Of a DNA stretch of 37,438 nucleotides, positions 1 to 7,378 are shown piece by piece (the stretch's first letter is position 1; the number at the start of each line of letters is the position of its first letter). This DNA is from Pseudomonadota bacterium. Its GTDB lineage: Bacteria; Pseudomonadota; Gammaproteobacteria; Burkholderiales; Burkholderiaceae_C. A model generated the notes under the pieces. The model searched no databases and was not told where the DNA came from. It saw only the letters and a list, made by a program, of their open reading frames with translations. The position numbers and the translations under genes are program-made. The stretch is taken from NCBI GenBank assembly GCA_023390985.1, contig JAEWBU010000156.1, positions 1 to 37,438 of the forward strand. Direction: 5' to 3'.

Positions 1-135
1 CTGTCCGGCAGCAGGCGCGTCGGCCGGAGCCACGGCCGCCGTGTCACCGTCGCCGCCACCGCCGCCGCACGCCGCCAGCCACATCGCCGCCACCAGGGCC
101 GTGACGCGGCCCCTGTTCGTCATGGAACCGTTCAT
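1..135 (-). CDS. Lipoprotein, N-terminal part (runs off the left edge)
   Basis: Only the first 45 codons are in the window, and the reading frame is still open at base 1. The protein begins MNGSMTNRGRV, followed by a hydrophobic stretch and a lipobox ending LAAC, then Gly/Asp-rich and Ala/Pro-rich linker sequence, so it should be a lipid-anchored envelope protein. A GGGAG ribosome-binding site lies just upstream of the ATG at 135; an internal Met at 123 is the alternative start. The stretch VAAMWLAACGG also occurs in the lipoprotein at 24911-26440, whose start context is similar, so the two genes are probably paralogues. If so, the missing part would be an Asp-box beta-propeller, but that cannot be seen here. 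Confidence 0.75.
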   Translation of the reverse strand, partial: MNGSMTNRGRVTALVAAMWLAACGGGGGDGDTAAVAPADAPAAGQ

Positions 136-406
136 TGCGATCTCCCGTTTCGTTGACCGGCGGGACGATCACCGAAGGGTTGAAAACGCACGCGCGCAAA
201 TGCAATCGGTGTGAGCAGACGGCTCACGGCCGAGAGGTGCGGGGACAGATGGTCACAGTTGCGAGCAGCGCGTTGCGGGCGAGCCTCAGCCGCTCGTCGA
301 GAACGGCAGGTCGCGTTTTATGGCCCTGGCGTTTTGCCCACGCTTCACCGGCAAATGTCACCCCGGGCGCGGAAACGAACCTATTCAGCCGAGCGGTTGG
401 GCTACG
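136..406. other. Intergenic region without a convincing gene
   Basis: This is the divergent gap between the lipoprotein start on the minus strand and the small membrane protein on the plus strand. It must hold the lipoprotein promoter and probably one for the plus-strand gene. I see no clear -35/-10 pair, hairpin or repeat. The open frames crossing it have no recognisable content. Confidence 0.4.
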
Positions 407-637
407 ATGCCATCCGTGCGACAGCTCATCCACTGCTTCGACGCCGATCCGCGCCGCCTTTGCGTGCTTGGCGTGTGGCTGCACCTGCTGGGCGTCGCCG
501 TGCTCCTGCATGCGCTGCTCGGCGACAGGCCGGCCCCCCAGGTGCTCGCCGGCATCGCCCTCACCGCCTCCGCCGCGCTGTGCAAGGTGACCGGGCGCGA
601 TCGGTTCAAGCTGCAGCGCCTCGAGCGCTCTCGCTGA
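407..637 (+). CDS. Small predicted membrane protein
   Basis: A 76-residue protein beginning MPSVRQLIHCFDADPRRL. Residues about 17-35 form one hydrophobic helix (VLGVWLHLLGVAVLLHALL), and about 43-57 form a second, weaker one. The C-terminus is basic (KVTGRDRFKLQRLERSR), as expected for a cytoplasmic tail. The frame can be extended upstream to an ATG at 320, but the extension looks like non-coding sequence, so the ATG at 407 was chosen; no strong ribosome-binding site was seen for either. I do not recognise the family. The last 32 bases overlap a lipoprotein-tail relic on the other strand. It could be a chance frame, but the hydrophobic pattern and basic tail favour a real small gene. Confidence 0.45.
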   Translation: MPSVRQLIHCFDADPRRLCVLGVWLHLLGVAVLLHALLGDRPAPQVLAGIALTASAALCKVTGRDRFKLQRLERSR

Positions 638-698
638 GCCCGCGGAAAAGGCCCGTCAGATCGAACGGGTCGAACACCACACAGCCGGCCTGCGGCAT
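606..698 (-). pseudogene. Relic of a lipoprotein C-terminus (FDPFDLTGLFR tail)
   Basis: Read on the minus strand this short frame encodes 30 residues with the core FDPFDLTGLFR. The intact lipoprotein at 24911-26440 ends in FDPFDPTGLFR and stops there, whereas this copy reads on for 11 more residues to a stop. Upstream there is an in-frame ATG but no ribosome-binding site and no recognisable protein body. It looks like a fragment of a former lipoprotein 3' end rather than a working gene. A tiny functional peptide cannot be excluded. Confidence 0.45.
644..675. repeat. Left copy of a 32-bp near-identical repeat flanking the capsule region
   Basis: Matches 24916-24947 in the same orientation at 30 of 32 positions, with mismatches at repeat positions 8 and 15. 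In both places the minus strand encodes the motif FDPFDxTGLFR. The right copy is the 3' end of an intact lipoprotein gene; the left copy is in a relic. Confidence 0.7.
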
Positions 699-848
699 AG
701 CGCGCCCGAGGTAGTGCGCGGAGCTATTCAAGTGCTCCCTTTTCCGTCATGCGCGCGAGCGTGACGCGCACCTGCTGCCGAGCAAAGCGGCTACCTGAGC
801 GGTTCTCCTCGCCACCTACCCTGAACCAAGTTTCAGGGAGCGAGAAGA

Positions 849-1436
849 ATGTTTTGTCGGACATCGATCGTCCGCGGGCTGGCCGGAGCTTTGGGCTTGG
901 CCGCCGCGTGCGGAGCCCAGGCCGCCTGTTTCGATCTGCCGGGCAGCGCGGCATGTCGTTGGGCCGCTGCTGGTGGCGGCGCCTGGCATGTGCACATGGG
1001 CGGCGCCTCGATCCACTCGTCGGAAACGAAGGCGCCCGGCCGGGAGTGGAACGAGCGGCATGAAGGCGTAGGCGCCGAACTGCGGCGCAAGGGCTTGCCG
1101 TGGCGCGACGCGGATCCGCTGGAGTCCTGGCAGACGCGGTACGCGTTCGGAACATTCGTGGACTCGCGAAACATCCCGAGCTACTACACGGGGACTGTCG
1201 TGGCGCACGAGCTCGCGCGCATGGGCGGGCTGCGGCTCGATGGGGGCGCGGGAGCTTTCCTGTTTTACCGGTCTGCCTCGTGGAGCGGCCGGATGCAGCT
1301 CGCGCCGGCGGTGTTGCCGGTGCTCTCCATGACGGATTCGCAAGGCGGCGTAGGGCTGAACCTGATCTGGCGACCGCCCGGCTTCGACGGACCTGCGACG
1401 ATCTTTCTGCAGATCACCCGACCGCTAGGCCGTTGA
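849..1436 (+). CDS. Secreted protein, possible small outer-membrane beta-barrel (PagP/PagL-like pattern)
   Basis: A 195-residue protein with a signal peptide (basic start, LAGALGLAAACGAQA, predicted cleavage before ACFDLPG). The mature part alternates polar and hydrophobic residues, with aromatic-rich strand-like blocks such as RYAFGTFVDSRNIPSYYTG and GVGLNLIWRPP. The NERHEGVGAEL...YAFGTFVDSRN pattern resembles small lipid-A-modifying barrels of the PagP/PagL type, but I cannot identify catalytic residues with confidence. A GGGAG site precedes the ATG. The gene lies just upstream of the capsule operon, but the 271-bp leader between them argues for separate transcription. The fold is inference; 'secreted protein of unknown function' is the safe reading. 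Confidence 0.6.
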   Translation: MFCRTSIVRGLAGALGLAAACGAQAACFDLPGSAACRWAAAGGGAWHVHMGGASIHSSETKAPGREWNERHEGVGAELRRKGLPWRDADPLESWQTRYAFGTFVDSRNIPSYYTGTVVAHELARMGGLRLDGGAGAFLFYRSASWSGRMQLAPAVLPVLSMTDSQGGVGLNLIWRPPGFDGPATIFLQITRPLGR

Positions 1437-1707
1437 GCATCAATCTGTTACAGATTGCATCTCCGCCCTAGGGGTTGCGCAGGGCGGGCGGATACGAACT
1501 TTCCTACGCTCTATCTTGGCCCATCGTGTGGCGAATGTGCCGCACCGTGCCGACATTGACCCGCATCTCACCGATACAGTTTGAGTACTCCATTCGGGTG
1601 ATTGCCCGGCGTACGGTCGAGCTCTTAAACTCTACCTTAGTCACATTCGTAACAAAAGGTACGGGTGAAGTGACTCAAGCAGTACAGAGTTTTAGGAGGG
1701 GCACCCG
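1437..1707 (+). promoter_or_regulatory. Leader of the capsule operon, probable promoter region
   Basis: This gap is visibly richer in A and T than the flanking genes and directly precedes kpsS. A possible sigma-70 pair is TTGCCC (1602-1607) and TTAAAC (1625-1630) with a 17-base spacer. A TTGACC at 1556-1561 has no good -10 partner. A strong AGGAGG lies about 8 bases before the kpsS ATG. I looked for the JUMPstart/ops core GGCGGTAG of enteric capsule operons and did not find it. An 81-codon frame at 1475-1720 crosses the region but has no recognisable content and runs into the kpsS start. Confidence 0.4.
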
Positions 1708-2997
1708 ATGGCACGTCTGAAATTCACCAGCAATGGTGAATGTGGAGTCGCGCCTGAACGAGGGGTATCGCGTGTTCCCGTGCCGTGCAACCCTGCCCTG
1801 CAGAGGCTTGCCCAGGCGAAACAGGTGCTCCTGCTCCAGGGTCCGGTCGGCCCCTTTTTCGACCGGCTCAGCCGTTGGCTGCAGGCCCACGGCGCGGGCG
1901 TGCGGCGCGTCGTTTTCCAGCCTGGCGATGCCCGCGATTGCCGCGCCTGCCCCGCGATCCGTTTCGAAGGCAGCCTGGACGAGTGGCCGGACTTCTTCGA
2001 GGCCCTGCTGGCGCGGCACCAGGTGAATGCCGTCGTCCTGTTCGGCCAGTCCCGCAAGCACCACGCCCTGGCGGTCCTGCGGGCCCGCGAACTGGGCATC
2101 GACACCATCGTGCTGGAGGAAGGCTATATCCGCCCCGGCTACGTGACAATGGAACTCGAGGGGGTCAACGGCCTCTCCCGAACGCTGGACCACTACACGC
2201 TGCAGCCCGACACGCCCGGGCTGGCCGTCCGGGCGCCCGCGCCCGAGCGGCGCGACGAGTTCTGGGACATGGCCGGCCACGCCTGCCGCCACTACTGGCA
2301 CCAGTACTGGGGCGAGCCGGTCTCGGCCCAGTACCAGCACCACCGGTCGCGCGACATCTGGCACCACAGCCGCTACTGGGTGCGGTCCTGGATCTACAAG
2401 CACCTGCGCCTCGCCTACGACAAGTCGCGCGTGCGCTCGCTGGAAGGCCGGCCGTATTTCTTCGTGCCGTTGCAGCACGAGGGTGATTCGCAGATCACGC
2501 ACCACAGCCCCTATCCCGAGATCAAGGCGTTCATCGCGGACGTGCTCGCATCGTTCGCGGCGCACGGCCCCGCCGGCAGCCAGCTGGTGTTCAAGACCCA
2601 TCCGCATGCCCGCGGCGGCCCCTCTTACACCAGCTTCATCCGAGCGATGTCGCGCCGCCTGGGGATCGAGGACAGGGTCCTGCATCTGATCGAGGGACAC
2701 ACCCCGACGCTGGTGGAACAGGCCCAGGCCGTCGTGCTGATCAACAGCACGGTGGGATTCCAGGCGCTGGCGCGATTCAAGCCCCTGGCCATCCTCGGCG
2801 AGGCGATCTACAAGCGGCCCGGGCTGTATTTCGACGGCCCCTTGAACGCCTTCTGGACACAGGCCGGCGCGCCGGACCAGGAGCATGTGCGCCACTTCAT
2901 CGGGCAGCTCATCGCACTCACCCTGGTGCCCTGTCACATCTACGCCGGCGCAAACGAACCTCTTTCCTGGCGGATCGATCCGGACTCGCAGCCATGA
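1708..2997 (+). CDS. kpsS: Capsule anchor beta-Kdo transferase KpsS
   Basis: A 429-residue cytoplasmic glycosyltransferase of the KpsS family. In characterised ABC-dependent capsule systems it adds the first beta-Kdo to lyso-phosphatidylglycerol, starting the oligo-Kdo linker that KpsC extends. Family motifs seen are VLLLQGPVGPFFDRL near residue 40, LFGQSRKHHALAVLRAREL near 112, EEGYIRPGYVTMELEGVNG near 137 and FKTHPHARGG near 296. The ATG at 1708 has an AGGAGG ribosome-binding site at ideal distance. The first roughly 35 residues are less conserved, so a later start is possible. It is the first gene of the run and overlaps kpsM by four bases (ATGA), implying coupled translation. Identification rests on motifs and on its position before kpsMTED. 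Confidence 0.9.
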   Translation: MARLKFTSNGECGVAPERGVSRVPVPCNPALQRLAQAKQVLLLQGPVGPFFDRLSRWLQAHGAGVRRVVFQPGDARDCRACPAIRFEGSLDEWPDFFEALLARHQVNAVVLFGQSRKHHALAVLRARELGIDTIVLEEGYIRPGYVTMELEGVNGLSRTLDHYTLQPDTPGLAVRAPAPERRDEFWDMAGHACRHYWHQYWGEPVSAQYQHHRSRDIWHHSRYWVRSWIYKHLRLAYDKSRVRSLEGRPYFFVPLQHEGDSQITHHSPYPEIKAFIADVLASFAAHGPAGSQLVFKTHPHARGGPSYTSFIRAMSRRLGIEDRVLHLIEGHTPTLVEQAQAVVLINSTVGFQALARFKPLAILGEAIYKRPGLYFDGPLNAFWTQAGAPDQEHVRHFIGQLIALTLVPCHIYAGANEPLSWRIDPDSQP

Positions 2998-3773
2998 AAC
3001 GGTCCTCCTGGCAGGTCACGCTCGCGGCATGGCATGCGCTGCTCCTGCGCGAGGCCGTGGCGCGCATGTTCTCGCGCCGCATCGCGCTGGTCTGGCTGCT
3101 GGCTGAGCCGGCCGCGCACATCGGCTTCATGGCCGTCGTTTTCGCGGTGCTGCGCACGCGCGTGATCGGCGGCGTGGACGTGGTGTTCTGGCTCTCGACC
3201 GGCATGCTGGCCTTCTTCCTGTTCAAGCGCACCGCGGTCCAGGGGACCGCGGCGATCGGGGCCAACCTCGCCTTGTTCACCTACCGGCAGGTGCAGCCGG
3301 TCGACACCATCCTCGTGCGCTGCGTGCTCGAAGGCTTCCTGATGCTGCTGGTGGCCGCCGTGGTGATCCTGGCGCTCGCGCTGCTGGGGGTACCGATGTC
3401 CCTTGACGATCCGCTGCGCGTCTTCGCTTCGGTCGCGGGTCTGTGGCTGCTAGCCGTCGGTTGGGCCCTGGCCGTATCGGTGGCGCGTGAGCTGGCACCC
3501 GAGGTGGCCAACATGCTCGACATGCTGATGACACCGATGATGCTGGTCTCCGGCGTCGTCTTCCCGCTGGCGGCCGTGCCCTACGCCTGGCGCGCATGGC
3601 TCGCGCTCAACCCCGTCGCACACGGCATCGAAGGACTCCGCGCGGGCTTGTCGGACTACTACCACCACGCCCCGGAGCTCGACCTCGGCTACCTGTACGG
3701 CGCGACGCTGGTCCTGATCTTCTTCGGTCTCGCGCTGCAGGTGCGCTTCCGCAACCGGCTCCAGACGCTGTGA
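2994..3773 (+). CDS. kpsM: Capsule ABC exporter, membrane subunit KpsM
   Basis: A 259-residue ABC-2 type permease with about six hydrophobic helices, for example VWLLAEPAAHIGFMAVVFAV near residues 35-55, GFLMLLVAAVVILALALLGV near 110-130, and a final LYGATLVLIFFGLALQV helix. It pairs with KpsT to flip the lipid-linked capsule chain across the inner membrane. The family features LAEP in the first helix, the FFLFKRTAV region and the NPVAHGIEGLRAG segment near the C-terminus are present. Length matches the family (about 260). The start ATG overlaps the kpsS stop, and its own stop overlaps the kpsT GTG. Confidence 0.95.
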   Translation: MKRSSWQVTLAAWHALLLREAVARMFSRRIALVWLLAEPAAHIGFMAVVFAVLRTRVIGGVDVVFWLSTGMLAFFLFKRTAVQGTAAIGANLALFTYRQVQPVDTILVRCVLEGFLMLLVAAVVILALALLGVPMSLDDPLRVFASVAGLWLLAVGWALAVSVARELAPEVANMLDMLMTPMMLVSGVVFPLAAVPYAWRAWLALNPVAHGIEGLRAGLSDYYHHAPELDLGYLYGATLVLIFFGLALQVRFRNRLQTL

Positions 3774-4435
3774 TCGAAGTCCTGGACGTCCACAAGCGCT
3801 ACCAGACCGACCACGGTCAGGGCCGATGGGTGCTGCGCGGCGTGGACCTGCGCATCCCGCCACGCACCAACGTCGGCCTGCTCGGACGAAACGGCGCTGG
3901 CAAGACCACGCTGCTGCGCCTGATCGGCGGCATCGACCATCCCACCCGCGGCCAGGTGCGCCGCAACTGCCGCGTGTCCTGGCCCATGGGCTTCGGCGGC
4001 GGCCTGCAGGGCACGCTGACGGGCCGGCAGAACGCCAAGTTCATCTGCCGGCTGCACGGCCACGGGCACGACGTCCCGGAACGGCTGGACCGCATCCAGG
4101 CATTCGCCGAGATCGGCAGCGCCTTCGACGAGCCGGTCAAGACCTACTCGTCAGGCATGAAAGCGCGGCTGCAGTTCGCGCTGTCGCTGGCCTTCGAGTT
4201 CGACCTGTACATCTCCGACGAGGTCACCGCCACCGGCGACGCTTCCTTCCGCAAGAAGGCGGCCACTGCATTCCGCGACCTCGTGGACCGGGCCGGCCTC
4301 ATCATGGTCTCGCACAGCAACTCCACCTTGCGTGAGTTCTGCACGGCGGGCGTCTGGCTCCACGAAGGCCAGGCCCGCTGGTTCGACCGCATCGAAGACG
4401 CCATCAAGGCGTACGAGCAAAACACCCTTCAATGA
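3770..4435 (+). CDS. kpsT: Capsule ABC exporter, ATPase KpsT
   Basis: A 221-residue ABC ATPase that powers export through KpsM. Visible motifs are Walker A (GRNGAGKTT), the signature region YSSGMKARLQFALSLA, Walker B (FDLYISDEV) and the switch-loop histidine in IMVSHS. The open frame extends well upstream inside kpsM, but homology starts at IEVLDVHKRY. I therefore chose the GTG at 3770, which overlaps the kpsM TGA as GTGA and gives the usual family length of about 220. The short signature and the ATP-binding loop are typical of polysaccharide exporters (KpsT/BexA/CtrD) rather than drug transporters. It overlaps kpsE by four bases. Confidence 0.95.
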   Translation: MIEVLDVHKRYQTDHGQGRWVLRGVDLRIPPRTNVGLLGRNGAGKTTLLRLIGGIDHPTRGQVRRNCRVSWPMGFGGGLQGTLTGRQNAKFICRLHGHGHDVPERLDRIQAFAEIGSAFDEPVKTYSSGMKARLQFALSLAFEFDLYISDEVTATGDASFRKKAATAFRDLVDRAGLIMVSHSNSTLREFCTAGVWLHEGQARWFDRIEDAIKAYEQNTLQ

Positions 4436-5538
4436 CCATCCTGGAACGGCTGCCGTCATGGCAGCGGGCGCCCGTGCTATGGGGCGCCGCTCTATTCATC
4501 CTCCTGAGCAGCGTGTACTGGCTGCTCGTGGCCTCGGACCGCTACGTGTCCGAGGCCCGCATCGTGCTGGAGCGCTCCGAACTGTCCGGTGGGCAGGCCA
4601 TGGACTTCGCCAGCATGATTGGCAGTGCCACGGGAGGACACCGGCCCGACCAGCTGCTGCTGCGCGACCACCTGCGCTCGATCGACATGCTCAGGAAGCT
4701 GGACGCCCAGCTGAAGCTGCGCGAGCACTACGGTAGCCATGGCGACTGGGCCTCGCGCCTGTGGGACGCGAAGGCGCCGATCGAGACCTTCCACCAGTAT
4801 TTCCAGTCGCGCGTGAGCATCGAGCTGGACGAGTTCGCGGGCGTGCTGGTCATCGGCGCGCAGGCCTACACACCGGAGATGGCGCGCGACATCAGCGCCG
4901 CCCTGCTGCAGGAGGGCGAGCGGCACATGAACAAGCTGGGCCACCAGCTGGCGAACGAGCAGCTGCGCTTCCTGGAGCAGCAGGTCGAGCAGCTCGCGAC
5001 CCGCGTGCAGGCCACGCGCGGCACGGTCCTCGCCTACCAGAACCGCAAGGGCCTGGTTTCGCCTCAAGGCACGGCCGAGAACGTGGCGGCCATCGTTTCC
5101 CGGCTCGAGGCGCAGTTGGCGGAACAGCAGACGCGCCGCACAGGCCTGCAGACGTTCCTGCAGCCGAACGCGCCGCAGCTGGCCGAAATCAATGCGCAGA
5201 TCTCGGCCATCGAATCGCAGCTGAAGCAGGAGCGCACCCGCCTCGCGTCGCCCCAGGGCGCCGCCCTGAACCGCACCGTCGAGGAGTTCCAGCGCCTGCA
5301 GCTGGAAGCCGAGTTCGCGCAGCAGATGCTGAACACGGCCCTGGTCTCGCTCGAGCGCGGACGCGTCGACGCGACCCGCACGCTCAAGCAGGTGCAGGTG
5401 CTGCAGTCGGCGAACCTGCCGGAGTACCCGCTCCGGCCGCGCCGCCTCTACAACGCCGTGGCGTTCGCGCTGGGCGCGCTCGTGCTGGCCGGCGTGCTGC
5501 AGCTGATGCTGGCCATCGTCCGCGACCACAAGGACTGA
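4432..5538 (+). CDS. kpsE: Capsule export periplasmic/inner-membrane protein KpsE
   Basis: A 368-residue polysaccharide co-polymerase of the KpsE/BexC/CtrB type, which links the inner-membrane ABC exporter to the outer-membrane channel KpsD. There is one N-terminal TM helix (about residues 17-33), a long periplasmic section with extended coiled-coil (about 165-320, rich in Gln, Glu and Leu heptads), the conserved NLPEYPLRPRRLYN motif before the second helix, and a C-terminal TM (about 340-362) ending in basic residues. Length is typical. The start ATG overlaps the kpsT stop; kpsD begins two bases after its stop. Confidence 0.93.
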   Translation: MTILERLPSWQRAPVLWGAALFILLSSVYWLLVASDRYVSEARIVLERSELSGGQAMDFASMIGSATGGHRPDQLLLRDHLRSIDMLRKLDAQLKLREHYGSHGDWASRLWDAKAPIETFHQYFQSRVSIELDEFAGVLVIGAQAYTPEMARDISAALLQEGERHMNKLGHQLANEQLRFLEQQVEQLATRVQATRGTVLAYQNRKGLVSPQGTAENVAAIVSRLEAQLAEQQTRRTGLQTFLQPNAPQLAEINAQISAIESQLKQERTRLASPQGAALNRTVEEFQRLQLEAEFAQQMLNTALVSLERGRVDATRTLKQVQVLQSANLPEYPLRPRRLYNAVAFALGALVLAGVLQLMLAIVRDHKD

Positions 5539-5540
5539 AC

Positions 5541-7316
5541 ATGATCCGATTGAGCCCCCTGGTCGCGATCGCGGCCCTACTTGCCCCTCTGTTCGCCGGA
5601 GCGCAGATCCTCGATGCGGAGCCGCAGCGCACGCAAGCACAGGCGCGCCAACCGGTCGCCCCGGCGTCCACCGCCCGCACCGCGCCCCAGGCTCCCGCGA
5701 CGACGCAGCCTCTGTACTCGCCGACGAACACGGGTGCCGCCGTCCAGCAGCAGGCCGCGCCTTCGACGGCGCCGACCGGCCAGCCGGCGGCAGCGCTTCC
5801 TCCGATGCCGCCCGTCACTAGCGACGTCTTCGGCGCCCAGCTGTTCACGGGTGCCTTCGCGCGCGAGGGCCCTGCCCTGTTCAATCCCGACTACCTGCTG
5901 GCCACCGGCGACACGCTGCAAGTCCGCTTGTGGGGCGCTTTCGAATTCAACGCGCCGCTCGTGGTGGACGCGCAGGGCAACGTGTTCGTGCCGAACGTCG
6001 GGCCGGTGCCCGTGCGCGGCGTGCGCAATGCCGACCTGCAGTCGACCGTGGACACCGCCGTGCGCCGCGTGTACCGCGCCAACGTCTTCAGCTACGCCAG
6101 CCTGGCGCAGGCACAGCCCGTGCGGGTGTTCGTCAGCGGCTTCGTCGCCCGGCCCGGGCTGTACGGCGGCACCAGCATGGACAGCCTGCTCCAGTACCTG
6201 GACCAGGCAGGCGGCATCGATCCGGAGCGCGGCAGCTTCCTGGACGTGCAGGTGCAGCGCAACGGCCAGCTGCGCGGCCGCGTGAACCTGTACGACTTCC
6301 TGCTGCAGGGCCGCATCCCCGCCATCCAGCTGGCGACCGGGGACGTCATCTTCGTGCCGCCGCGCCAGGGCACGGTGAAGGTGACCGGCCTGGCGGCGAA
6401 CGCCAGGCGGTTCGAGTTCAGCGGAACCAGCCGCACCGTGGCCGACCTCGTGGGCCTGGCCAAGCCGCACGCCATGGCCACGCACCTGCGCGTGCTTCGC
6501 AACACCGGCACGGTGCGCAACACCGAGTACTACCCTCTGGCCGCGGCCGACACCGTGACCCTGAACGACGGCGACGAGCTGGAATTCACCGCCGACAAGA
6601 AGCCCGGCACGATCACGGTCCGGGTCGAGGGCGAGCACCAGAGCCCGCAGGAATACGTGCTGCCGTACGGCGCACGGCTCGGCGAGCTTCTCGGGCGCAT
6701 CGAGTTCAACGAGCGCTCGGAGCGGCAGAACCTGCAGCTGTTCCGGCAGACCGTGAAGCAGCGGCAGCGGGAGATGCTGGCCGCCAGCCTGCGAAGCCTG
6801 GAAACGGCGCTGCTCACGGCGCGCAGCGGCAGCGGGGAAGAGGCGCGCCTGCGCACCGAGGAGGCGAACCTCTCGCTGCAGTGGGTGGAGCGCGCGCGCA
6901 ACATCGAGCCGCTCGGCCAGGTGCTCATCGCGCAGTACGCGGCGCGAGACGACCTGCTGCTGGAGAACGGCGACGTGATCCGCATCCCGACCAAGGACGG
7001 CCTGGTGCTGGTGAGCGGCGAGGTCCTCTTCCCGAACGCGGTGGCGCACGACGGGGGCCTGAAGCTGCAGGACTACATCCAGCGCGCCGGCGGCTTCACG
7101 CAGAACGCCGACAACTCCCGCGTCATCGTCGGGCGCCGCGACGGCAGCTTCGAGCAGGTGGATTCGTCGAAGCTGAACAACGGTCCCGTGGTGAATCCCG
7201 GCGATCAGGTGCTGGTGTTGCCGAAGGTGGATGAGAAGAACCGGCAGTTCGCTTTGGACATCACGAAAATTCTTTCGCAGATCGCGATTACGGCGGGAGT
7301 CGTATTTGGACTGTGA
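5541..7316 (+). CDS. kpsD: Capsule outer-membrane export protein KpsD
   Basis: A 591-residue outer-membrane polysaccharide export (OPX) protein. A signal peptide (MIRLSPLVAIAALLAPLFAGA) is followed by a Gln/Pro/Ala-rich linker to about residue 95. The poly-export domain begins near NPDYLLATGDTLQVRLWG (about 115) with VVDAQGNVFVPNVGPVPV. SLBB-like repeats follow (VSGFVARPGLYGG..., a second near 400-440, and VSGEVLFPNAVAHDGG near 490). No lipobox is seen, as in E. coli KpsD and unlike Wza. The C-terminus ends in a hydrophobic segment (IAITAGVVFGL). It closes the export block; a 62-bp gap separates it from the polymer-specific genes. Confidence 0.93.
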   Translation: MIRLSPLVAIAALLAPLFAGAQILDAEPQRTQAQARQPVAPASTARTAPQAPATTQPLYSPTNTGAAVQQQAAPSTAPTGQPAAALPPMPPVTSDVFGAQLFTGAFAREGPALFNPDYLLATGDTLQVRLWGAFEFNAPLVVDAQGNVFVPNVGPVPVRGVRNADLQSTVDTAVRRVYRANVFSYASLAQAQPVRVFVSGFVARPGLYGGTSMDSLLQYLDQAGGIDPERGSFLDVQVQRNGQLRGRVNLYDFLLQGRIPAIQLATGDVIFVPPRQGTVKVTGLAANARRFEFSGTSRTVADLVGLAKPHAMATHLRVLRNTGTVRNTEYYPLAAADTVTLNDGDELEFTADKKPGTITVRVEGEHQSPQEYVLPYGARLGELLGRIEFNERSERQNLQLFRQTVKQRQREMLAASLRSLETALLTARSGSGEEARLRTEEANLSLQWVERARNIEPLGQVLIAQYAARDDLLLENGDVIRIPTKDGLVLVSGEVLFPNAVAHDGGLKLQDYIQRAGGFTQNADNSRVIVGRRDGSFEQVDSSKLNNGPVVNPGDQVLVLPKVDEKNRQFALDITKILSQIAITAGVVFGL

Positions 7317-7378
7317 TCGATCTGTTGGGGCTCGGAATCAACCCCTGAATACGAAACCCTACGCACAACACACCAGCC

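Noticed and set aside
1437..1707. JUMPstart/ops element
   Set aside because: The core GGCGGTAG was looked for in the leader and is absent, so RfaH-type control as in enterics is not supported.
1475..1720. 81-codon frame in the capsule leader
   Set aside because: No recognisable start signal or domain, runs over the kpsS ribosome-binding site, and lies in AT-richer leader sequence.
1675..2937. Long open frame antisense to kpsS
   Set aside because: It is the high-GC shadow of kpsS; composition is Arg/Gly/Ala/Val/His-biased with no domain, and the sense frame has clear KpsS motifs.
4761..7316. Upstream extension of the kpsD frame into kpsE
   Set aside because: The first 260 codons lie out of frame over kpsE; the signal peptide begins at the ATG at 5541.
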